22,621 nucleotides of DNA. Origin: Candidatus Sericytochromatia bacterium. Lineage in GTDB: Bacteria > Cyanobacteriota > Sericytochromatia > JACMPN01. Within the stretch, counting starts at the first letter, position 1. Every line of letters starts with the position of its first letter. The stretch spans positions 1 through 22,621 of the forward strand of contig JACMPN010000056.1 of NCBI GenBank assembly GCA_014377495.1, written 5' to 3'. The notes beneath the pieces are model-generated. The model was not told the origin of the DNA, did not search any database, and saw nothing but the letters and a program-made list of their open reading frames with translations. A program made the position numbers and the translations under genes. Below are positions 1-5,913 of the stretch, in pieces.

Positions 1-2
1 TC

Positions 3-698
3 AGCGAGTTTATCCAGGCCAGATTGCCCGTGAATCTCCGACTGCAGCTCGAACCCCGGCTGGTCATGGCCGGCTGTTTCGGCAAGCGGGCGCTGGCGGT
101 CACCGTCGGCATCAAAGTGCTCCTGACAGTGGTCGGGGCGGCGTTCGGATGGGCGTTCGGTCCGGTCTGGGGGCTGGCCGGCGGGCTGGCCGGATGCCTG
201 GCGCCCGATCTCTGGCTGCGGCAGACCACCCAAAAGCGTCAGCAGCAGATCATCCTGGCCCTGCCCAACGCCATGGACATGCTGGCCATCAGTGTCGAGG
301 CGGGCCTCACCCTCGATGCCGCCCTCCAGCGGTTCAGTGCCCGGGAGTCGCCCAGTTCACGGGCTCTGTGCCAGGAGATGCGCCTCTTCCTCAAAGACGT
401 GCAGCTGGGCCAGTCCCGGGCGGATGCGTATGCGGACTTCGGCCGGCGGAGCGGCGTCCAGGACCTGCGCCTGTTGGCGGCAGCCCTGTATCAGGCTGAC
501 CGCTGGGGTGTCGAGATGACGAACGTCATGCGCATCCAGGCCGATCATCTGCGGACGCGACGCCTGCAGCGGGCCGAGGAGCAGGCGATGAAAGCACCGA
601 TCAAGATTCTGATGCCCCTGGTCTTTTTTGTCTTTCCCGCCATTTTCGTCATCCTGCTGGGTCCGGCCGCCATGCAATTGGGCAGGCTGTTTCCCTGA
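3..698 (+). CDS. tadC: TadC-like type II secretion F-domain membrane protein (5' end outside window)
   Basis: The reading frame is open to the left edge, so the N-terminus is missing; a TTG at 24 is only an internal candidate start. About 231 residues are visible, against roughly 300 for the family. A hydrophobic, glycine-rich pair of segments lies near the beginning (about residues 25-60 counted from the TTG). Next comes the T2SF signature region, ALPNAMDMLAISVEAGLTL, followed by an amphipathic helical stretch. The protein ends in a strongly hydrophobic segment, ILMPLVFFVFPAIFVILLG. This order is typical of TadC, an inner-membrane platform protein of the Tad/Flp pilus that works with TadB and the TadA ATPase. 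The rest of a tad cluster presumably lies to the left. The gene ends 18 bp from the convergent CorA gene. Identity as T2SF is firm; TadC rather than TadB or GspF rests on length and C-terminal pattern. Confidence 0.85.
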   Translation, partial: SEFIQARLPVNLRLQLEPRLVMAGCFGKRALAVTVGIKVLLTVVGAAFGWAFGPVWGLAGGLAGCLAPDLWLRQTTQKRQQQIILALPNAMDMLAISVEAGLTLDAALQRFSARESPSSRALCQEMRLFLKDVQLGQSRADAYADFGRRSGVQDLRLLAAALYQADRWGVEMTNVMRIQADHLRTRRLQRAEEQAMKAPIKILMPLVFFVFPAIFVILLGPAAMQLGRLFP

Positions 699-716
699 CA
701 CTGAACGGACGGATGT

Positions 717-1691
717 TCAGAGGTAGCCGAACCGCCGGAAGGCGATCACCTCGATCAGGATCAGGGCGAGCATCAGCACCAGGGACATGGGGTAACCGTG
801 GACCCAGTGCAGTTCCGGCATGAATTCAAAGTTCATGCCGTAAATGCCGGAGACGACGGCCGGGGTCATCAGCATCGTCGTCAGGATCGTCAGGCGGCGC
901 ATCACCTCGTTTGTCCGATTGGCCACGGTCGACAGGTAGGCGTCGATGGTGCTGGCGATCAGGTCCCGATAGGTGTCGATCGAGTCTGAGACGCGGATGA
1001 GGTGATCGTACACGTCCTGCAGGTACGGCAGGGTCGGGGCGGCGACGAGCCCGACTTCGCGGCGGATGAGCATGACGAAGACGTCCCGCAAGGGGACGAC
1101 GACTTTGCGCAGGTGGATGAGTTCCTTCTTGAGGCCGAAAATGCGTTGGATCGCCATCGGATCGAAGGCCAGGAAGATTTTTTCCTCGATTTCCTCGATC
1201 TGATCGTTGATTGCCTCGATGACGGGGAAATAATTGTCGACGACACTGTCCACGATCAGGTAGCTCAGGAAACTGGCGCCCTGCTTGACATAGTTGCCCG
1301 AGGCCCGCCAACGGGCTTCGGTCTGGATCAGATCGGGCACTGTGCCCCGATGCACGGTCACCACGTAGTTTAATCCCCAGAAAACGTCGATCTCGTCCGT
1401 CTTCAGGCCGCCGTTGTTCGGTTCGTAATTGCAGCTATAGAGGACCATGAAAAAATAGGTATCGTAGCTGTCGACTTTGGGCCGCTGGTGCAGGTGGGTG
1501 CAGTCTTCCAACGCCAACGGATGAAAATGGAATTGCCGGGCGAGAAAGGCCATGTCTTCCGGCGTCGGATCTTCAATGTCCAGCCAGACGAGCCTGCCAG
1601 GGTCGGCCAGGGTCGGGGTGAGGTCTGCCACGCCGATCTGGACACACTCGGTGCCGGCGTTCGTATCGATGCTGCAGATGTGGCGGATCAT
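717..1691 (-). CDS. corA: CorA family magnesium/cobalt transport protein
   Basis: This 324-residue protein has the normal CorA length. It has a large alpha/beta cytoplasmic domain (LVWLDIEDPTPEDMAFLARQ, then the HPLALEDC region) and a long helical stalk. Two C-terminal membrane segments follow, and the first ends in the selectivity-filter motif YGMN (G285-M286-N287). The protein ends with the basic tail FRRFGYL, as in CorA. It forms a pentameric inner-membrane channel for Mg2+ and Co2+. I chose the ATG at 1689-1691 because homology begins close to it and upstream in-frame sequence is low-complexity and runs through intergenic repeats. A GTG at 1731-1733 would add 14 residues. No strong Shine-Dalgarno precedes either start. 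It is convergent with the TadC gene, and its upstream region is shared with a divergent protease gene. Confidence 0.93.
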   Translation of the reverse strand: MIRHICSIDTNAGTECVQIGVADLTPTLADPGRLVWLDIEDPTPEDMAFLARQFHFHPLALEDCTHLHQRPKVDSYDTYFFMVLYSCNYEPNNGGLKTDEIDVFWGLNYVVTVHRGTVPDLIQTEARWRASGNYVKQGASFLSYLIVDSVVDNYFPVIEAINDQIEEIEEKIFLAFDPMAIQRIFGLKKELIHLRKVVVPLRDVFVMLIRREVGLVAAPTLPYLQDVYDHLIRVSDSIDTYRDLIASTIDAYLSTVANRTNEVMRRLTILTTMLMTPAVVSGIYGMNFEFMPELHWVHGYPMSLVLMLALILIEVIAFRRFGYL

Positions 1692-1828
1692 GGCGGGTCC
1701 CGACCGAGGGCGGCGCGGATCATCGGTGGTCACCGATCCTGAGATCCGACAGGCCGTTTGAGTAAGCTCAGGTATCGTAGCGGGCCTGCATGCCGGTCGC
1801 CAGCGTTCACCACACAGCCCGGTCTTTT

Positions 1829-1888
1829 CCCTGTCGAAAACGTTTTCCACCGGCTGTGGATAACCTGTGGAAAACGTTTTCGACAGGG
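1829..1888. repeat. Perfect 22-bp inverted repeat with internally palindromic arms and a DnaA-box loop
   Basis: The arms 1829-1850 and 1867-1888 are perfect reverse complements around a 16-nt spacer. Each arm also contains the 12-bp palindrome GAAAACGTTTTC (1836-1847 and 1870-1881), so the site is both an inverted and a direct repeat with 34-bp spacing. The spacer carries TGTGGATAA (1855-1863), the reverse complement of the DnaA-box consensus TTATCCACA. TGTGGAAAA (1866-1874) follows directly. GAAAACGTTTTC with its central CG also resembles LacI-family operators. It could be a double operator, a DnaA titration or regulatory site, or a copy of a dispersed palindromic repeat. The sequence alone does not decide. 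Confidence 0.85.
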
Positions 1889-2048
1889 GCTCAAACCCAG
1901 GTGGTGGCGGATTTGCCGGGCGACCGGCAGTGGTGGCGGTACCGGGGCTTTTTTGGGGATTCATGCAGGCGCTGTGAAACCCTTGTCCGGTGCGGCATGT
2001 ACGGCATGCTGAGGTCGGGAATAAAGTCATAGCAAGCATTAGCATTGT

Positions 2049-2077
2049 TTGACAGGCATAAGGCGAGCGCATAGCAT
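2049..2077 (+). promoter_or_regulatory. Sigma-70-type promoter for the subtilisin lipoprotein gene
   Basis: A perfect -35 box TTGACA (2049-2054) is followed after 17 bp by TAGCAT (2072-2077). Transcription would start near 2084, giving a leader of about 55 nt before the TTG start at 2139. Confidence 0.6.
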
Positions 2078-2138
2078 GGCTTTCAGCTAAGGCGGAGTGT
2101 CTGAAGCTAGGCATCACAACCATTAGAGGCATGAACCG

Positions 2139-3383
2139 TTGCACAAACACGTCCTTCCCTTGACGCTTCTTGCCGTGACCGCCTGTCAGGCAATGCCCCC
2201 AACCCTTTCCCAGTCCGGGCCTGTCCCCCAGGACGGTCTGGGGACTGGCAACTCAGGTCCTTCCTTTCAGACAAAGGCCTCGGCACAGGCGGACGTCGAT
2301 CCGACCCGCCTGGTCGTGTCGTTGGCACCGGGAGCGGCCATGCCCGAAGGATACCGGTTGGTCAGGCGCCTGGCGGGTGGTGGCGATTTGCTGATCACGG
2401 CCAGTTTCCTGAACTCCCCCCCGGCGATCCAGGCCGCCGTCAAGGACCTGACCGCCACGAAAGGCGTGGTGACGGCCCGACCCGTCCACACCTTCCATAT
2501 TTTCGGCACCCCCAACGACCCTGACTATCCCCAACAATGGGGTATGGACAAGGTGAAGGCCACTTCCGCCTGGGATCAGCTGACCGGCGAACAAAATCCC
2601 GTCACCGTGGCCATCATCGACACTGGTATCGACTTGACCCATCCCGACTTGAGTGCCCATCTGGTCGAAGGCCGCGACTTCATCACGGCTGCCGACAAGG
2701 GCCGTGACGGCAACGGTCACGGCACCCATGTCGCCGGTATCATCGGGGCCGTGGCTAACAACGCCCAAGGCGTGGCCGGGATCAACTGGGGCGCCCGCCT
2801 CATGCCCGTCCGGGTCATGGCGTCCGACGGCAGTGGCGCCGATGTGGACATTGCCGACGGTATCCGCTGGGCTGCCGATCACGGGGCCCACATCCTGAAC
2901 CTCAGCCTGGGTGGTTACGCAAACGATCCCACCATCAAAAAAGCGGTGGAATATGCGATCGGCAAAGGCAGCCTCGTCATTGCCGCCATGGGCAACGACG
3001 CCAGCCCGGACCCCGCCTATCCGGCTGCCATTCCGGGGGTGATGGCGGTCGGAGCGACCACCAAAGACGATCAGGTGGCGAGTTTCTCGAACACCGGCAA
3101 CTGGATGTCCGTCAGCGCCCCCGGCCAGAATATCTTCAGTACGATGCCCACGTACGACACCCAGATTCCACACAAGAAACCTTATGGGAGTCTCTCAGGG
3201 ACCAGCATGGCTGCCCCGTTGGTCGCCGGTTTGGCTAGTCTCGTCTGGTCCAAGCATCCGTCCTGGACAGCCCAGCAAGTGCGTCAGCGGATCGAGCAGT
3301 CGGCGGACGACTTGGGTGACACCGGGCGGGACAATCTGACCGGGTTCGGGCGCATCAATGCCCTGCGGGCGCTGGAAGACTAA
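2139..3383 (+). CDS. Subtilisin-like (S8) serine protease, predicted lipoprotein
   Basis: This 414-residue S8 family protease has the complete triad: D161 in AIIDTGID, H194 in GHGTHVAG and S356 in SGTSMAAP. The oxyanion asparagine is N286 in AAMGND. Residues 1-16 form a lipoprotein signal with lipobox VTAC (C16). A low-complexity linker and a short propeptide-like domain (about 55-130) precede the catalytic domain, as in thermitase/fervidolysin-type enzymes. It should act outside the cytoplasm, tethered to a membrane. The TTG at 2139 is the first usable start after an in-frame TAG (2124-2126), and AGAGG at 2125-2129 lies 9 nt ahead of it. A competing ATG at 2131 opens a frame of only ten codons. 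It has its own promoter and is convergent with the amine dehydrogenase operon. It is a different branch from the small cytosolic subtilisin in that operon. Confidence 0.92.
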   Translation: MHKHVLPLTLLAVTACQAMPPTLSQSGPVPQDGLGTGNSGPSFQTKASAQADVDPTRLVVSLAPGAAMPEGYRLVRRLAGGGDLLITASFLNSPPAIQAAVKDLTATKGVVTARPVHTFHIFGTPNDPDYPQQWGMDKVKATSAWDQLTGEQNPVTVAIIDTGIDLTHPDLSAHLVEGRDFITAADKGRDGNGHGTHVAGIIGAVANNAQGVAGINWGARLMPVRVMASDGSGADVDIADGIRWAADHGAHILNLSLGGYANDPTIKKAVEYAIGKGSLVIAAMGNDASPDPAYPAAIPGVMAVGATTKDDQVASFSNTGNWMSVSAPGQNIFSTMPTYDTQIPHKKPYGSLSGTSMAAPLVAGLASLVWSKHPSWTAQQVRQRIEQSADDLGDTGRDNLTGFGRINALRALED

Positions 3384-3712
3384 GAGACTATCTCAATCAA
3401 CGAGACCGAGCCTGGCTCCGTAGGGCAATGCCAGGCAAGGCACAGTGACGAATCGTACGGGGTAGATGGTCAAGGCCCTGGGCAGCTTGATCGAGGTGGC
3501 CTCGCAGGTCGGCGCGGGAAGCACGTTCACCCTGACGTTGCCACCGGTCGTTGAGCGCCATCCGGCGGCTTTGCCAGCGTAAGGTCTTGGCCAAACCAAC
3601 CCCGCCTTTGACCCGAGCGCCGGGCGATCCCCCTTGGGGCCTTTCGGCGAATAAGTTCGGTGACAAGCGTGCCAAGAGACTCGGGCGCGGTCACTGATTC
3701 GCCGATAAGACC
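3384..3712. other. 329-bp convergent intergenic region with gene debris
   Basis: The region lies between two convergent genes. It contains the tail of a degraded histidine kinase (3466-3582). Further right is an imperfect inverted repeat, with CGGCGAAT at 3645-3652 against ATTCGCCG at 3697-3704 and GTGAC against GTCAC inside it. That repeat lies just beyond the stop of the leftward operon. No T-tract follows, so I do not call it an intrinsic terminator. Reading frames across this stretch show no recognisable domain. Confidence 0.5.
3466..3582 (+). pseudogene. Remnant of a histidine kinase HATPase C-terminus
   Basis: The 38-codon frame from 3466 to the TAA at 3580-3582 encodes MVKALGSLIEVASQVGAG followed by STFTLTLP. 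This closely resembles the last part of HATPase_c domains, where the G2-box helix (MVK), the G-x-IxVxSxxGxGSTF motif and the final strand TLP occur in this order. An in-frame TAG sits directly before the ATG. The usual GTGLGL stretch is absent, and the segment between MVKAL and IEVAS is about four residues shorter than typical. Upstream in-frame codons are interrupted by more stops. The match is from recognition of the motif only; the fragment is short. Confidence 0.55.
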
Positions 3713-4738
3713 TCAGACGGGCGATCCCGTGGGCTGCCAGATCAGGTATTCGGGCGGTACCACCTGGCGGGCCAGGGCACCGAAGGGCTGTTGACCGGTC
3801 CAATTGAGGAATGCATCGTCTCCCTGATGGGGCGGCAGAATCTGCCGAAAGCTGAAGGGCAGGCCGTCCCGATGGGGGATGACGGTGATCAGAAAGTCGC
3901 CCGGAGTCGGCAGCGCTTTCTGGAGCAACGTGGCCACCTGTTCGACGGGGCGATGCACGTCGTTGGCAAACGACGAGGGGACGAAGTGGCCCAGCAGGGC
4001 CAGGGGCCTGATGCCGGCCTCTTCCTGGAGATAATCGTCGATCCGCTCGATCAGGGTGCCCATCAGGCGACGGGCCGCCCCCCCGTCTTGAGGCACCCCG
4101 TCGGGGGCACATTCGGCCAGGCTCGTGAACAGGTCCCGGCTGCCGTCGATCAGGTCCATCGCCGCAAAGAAGGAATCCGGCAATCCGCCGGTGCGCCAGT
4201 AGTAGTCGAGGCAGGTCAAAGCGATGCCGGTGCCGAATTCGACCAACTGGGAGCCGGACAGCCCCACCTTGGGGATGAGATCCGCCCGGTCCAACAGCCG
4301 CTGGATCGACGCCTCGGACTGAGCCAGCAGGACTTCCTCGTGGGCGCGGGCATCAATGCCGTAGTGGACCTGCAGACCGATGCCGGCACTGTGGTCCGCC
4401 AGATTCAACAGGATGACCTGGACTTTGCCGAGCCAATGGTCGCCCGCTTCGGTCCCGAAATAGCGGGGCCAACCCCGGGTTTCCAACAGGGCATGGGCAA
4501 GCTCATGGGCGATCAGACCTTCGGACGGTGCCGCAGCACCGAGACCGAGCAGGACGGATTCCGGATTGAACTCGGTTTCGCCGTGCACGTTGTCGTCAAA
4601 GATTTTGAACTGCAACGGCCGGCCCGCTGCATTGCACAAGTCTTGGACCATCCGCATCAGCTCCGTTGACGGGGGCTGCGGGAGGAACTCGGTGAAGAAT
4701 TGCCGCACCCGGAGGGCGGAGTGGAAAAGGGTAGACAT
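3713..4738 (-). CDS. Uncharacterised HExxH protein at the 3' end of the amine dehydrogenase operon
   Basis: I do not recognise the family of this 341-residue protein. It has no signal peptide or membrane segment, so it is probably cytosolic. Its one clear motif is H78-E-L-A-H82 within IAHELAHALLETRGWPRYFG, which fits a zinc-binding metallopeptidase helix. A third metal ligand downstream is not obvious; D100, H101 and E96 are possible. The remainder is helical with scattered acidic clusters, followed by a beta-rich C-terminus. The ATG is 15 bp after the stop of the cystatin-like gene and on the same strand, so it is most likely the last gene of the qhp operon. Its role is unknown: it may process an operon product, or the motif may be structural. 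Confidence 0.75.
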   Translation of the reverse strand: MSTLFHSALRVRQFFTEFLPQPPSTELMRMVQDLCNAAGRPLQFKIFDDNVHGETEFNPESVLLGLGAAAPSEGLIAHELAHALLETRGWPRYFGTEAGDHWLGKVQVILLNLADHSAGIGLQVHYGIDARAHEEVLLAQSEASIQRLLDRADLIPKVGLSGSQLVEFGTGIALTCLDYYWRTGGLPDSFFAAMDLIDGSRDLFTSLAECAPDGVPQDGGAARRLMGTLIERIDDYLQEEAGIRPLALLGHFVPSSFANDVHRPVEQVATLLQKALPTPGDFLITVIPHRDGLPFSFRQILPPHQGDDAFLNWTGQQPFGALARQVVPPEYLIWQPTGSPV

Positions 4739-4753
4739 GGTGGATGGACCGTT

Positions 4754-5191
4754 TCAGAGACCTGCGACGTCACTGAGGGAGTACTCATTCTGGAGGTCGC
4801 GATAGACGACGACCTTGATGGTCCGGGGTCCCTGCTGCGTTGTCACGTCGAGTTCCAAATGGTACTTCAGGCCGGCGACGACCTGGGATTGGGCAGAGCG
4901 GATCCGCTGCAGCGCCATCGTCTGGTCCTGCGTGCGGTCTTTGAGCAGGCGGATGGCGGCAGCTGCGAATTCCTTGGCGCCTTCGGAGTCTACCGCCTGA
5001 TTCGCCAGGCCGCCCGGGAGTGGCGATGGTGGCACGGCCGAAGCGTTGCCCGAAAAGCCACCCGGCGAGCCGGACGGGATGGGGCTGGGCGATTGTTGGC
5101 TCATGGCGGCACATCCGATCAGACCGACACAGACGAACGAGGCGGCCAGCCAGGTACGCAGACCCGGACTGGCATGGGCGGACACTGGCAT
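4754..5191 (-). CDS. Cystatin-like lipoprotein (putative cysteine protease inhibitor)
   Basis: This 145-residue protein starts with a lipoprotein signal, with basic/hydrophobic residues and lipobox LIGC (C27). A Ser/Pro/Gly-rich linker (about 28-58) leads to an 85-residue cystatin-like domain. That domain shows the two main cystatin landmarks: an N-terminal PGG (59-61) before an amphipathic helix, and the inhibitory-loop motif QVVAG (103-107) followed by a beta strand (LKYHLELDV). A later strand IKVVVYRDL ends the domain, and the PW-type second loop is not conserved. In eukaryotic cystatins these loops block papain-like proteases. I chose the ATG at 5189-5191 because GGGAGGAA sits 4 nt upstream; a TTG five codons earlier overlaps that site. 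It is 11 bp downstream of the QhpE-like gene. It should be anchored in a membrane facing the periplasm, where mature QHNDH resides. The target is unknown. Confidence 0.8.
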   Translation of the reverse strand: MPVSAHASPGLRTWLAASFVCVGLIGCAAMSQQSPSPIPSGSPGGFSGNASAVPPSPLPGGLANQAVDSEGAKEFAAAAIRLLKDRTQDQTMALQRIRSAQSQVVAGLKYHLELDVTTQQGPRTIKVVVYRDLQNEYSLSDVAGL

Positions 5192-5202
5192 CGATTCCTC
5201 CC

Positions 5203-5913
5203 TCAAATGGCTTGTGGCGCCTCAGCGGTCAAGGGGACAGCTGTCTCATGGAGCCACGCTATCAGTGTAGCGCGGTTCCGCTCGCCAGAAACAGACGCCT
5301 GGCGGGCGAGCATGCCACTGAGGCGGGCAGCGGCGAAACTGCTCCCTTTGAAATTTTTTGCCTGGGCGGGTCCCGGCAGGGCCCGGGGACGACCAAAGGC
5401 TCGCCACGGTGGATCGTGCTCGGCCATAAAGCCGATGGACTTCGGTGCCAGTCGCTCATCCGATTTGACGCCGATGACCTGAGGCAGTGCGGCAGGCCAG
5501 AGCACGGCTCCCTGACTGGGTGCTGCAGCCACCACGGTCGCCCCGCTGGCGAGGGCCAGGTCGACGGCTTCGGACAACATCCCGGCATGCTCGGGGTTGG
5601 CGGTGCCCAGGCTGAGGTTGATGATCGTGGCCTCGTGCCGGATGGCCCAGACGATGGCGGCGACCAATTGTTCGGCTGATGAGCGACCCTGACCGTCGAC
5701 GACGTTGATGGCGAGCAGCTCCGCCGCCGGAGCAAACAGGCGTACGGCACCGGCGACGGCCGTGCCATGGCCGAACCGGTCCCGCCAGTCTTCCCCGGCG
5801 ACGATGGCCCCGTCTGCGGCGACGTGGAAGGAAACGCCGGCGGCAACGGCCTGTACGTGGGAATGTTGGGGATTGATCCCCGAGTCGATGATCGCCACCC
5901 GGATTGGGGTCAT
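5203..5913 (-). CDS. qhpE: QhpE-type cytosolic subtilisin-like protease for QhpC leader removal
   Basis: This compact 236-residue S8-type protease has no signal peptide or propeptide. The triad is D10 (AIIDSGIN), H49 (FGHGTAVAG) and S192 (GSSFAAAR). The usual oxyanion Asn motif (AAGN) is replaced by VVAAAPSQG, which may mark a specialised, single-substrate enzyme. In Paracoccus, QhpE cleaves the leader from the gamma-subunit precursor after QhpD has formed the thioether bonds. The same role here is inferred from size, cytosolic character and operon position. The ATG overlaps the stop of the ABC transporter gene (ATGA), which fixes the start; upstream in-frame residues belong to the out-of-frame transporter sequence. 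The cystatin-like gene follows 11 bp later. Confidence 0.85.
   Translation of the reverse strand: MTPIRVAIIDSGINPQHSHVQAVAAGVSFHVAADGAIVAGEDWRDRFGHGTAVAGAVRLFAPAAELLAINVVDGQGRSSAEQLVAAIVWAIRHEATIINLSLGTANPEHAGMLSEAVDLALASGATVVAAAPSQGAVLWPAALPQVIGVKSDERLAPKSIGFMAEHDPPWRAFGRPRALPGPAQAKNFKGSSFAAARLSGMLARQASVSGERNRATLIAWLHETAVPLTAEAPQAI

Larger units (their letters stand above)
1692..2138. other. 447-bp divergent intergenic region, non-coding
   Basis: This region separates corA (-) from the subtilisin lipoprotein gene (+). It holds a short hairpin at 1722-1737 (ATCGGTG-GT-CACCGAT), a long nested palindrome at 1829-1888, and a good sigma-70 promoter at 2049-2077 for the rightward gene. Reading frames that cross it show no recognisable domain and are composition-driven. 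No promoter for corA stands out. Confidence 0.6.

Noticed and set aside
1829..1888. Origin of replication
   Set aside because: Only one perfect DnaA box and one variant, with no AT-rich unwinding stretch and no dnaA, dnaN or parA gene nearby.
1829..1888. CRISPR fragment or intrinsic terminator
   Set aside because: Only one repeat pair with a 16-nt spacer and no cas genes. No T-tract follows, and both flanking genes point away from it.
1692..2150. N-terminal extension of the CorA frame to 477 residues
   Set aside because: The extra residues run through the palindromic repeat and the divergent promoter, show no domain, and would overlap the neighbouring protease start. CorA has a normal length from 1691.
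3645..3704. Terminator of the qhp operon
   Set aside because: The inverted repeat is imperfect with a large loop and no U-tract on the relevant strand.
3393..4112. Minus-strand frame of 239 residues across 3384-3712
   Set aside because: Arg/Pro/Gly-rich translation, overlaps the HExxH gene in another frame, and shows no motif.
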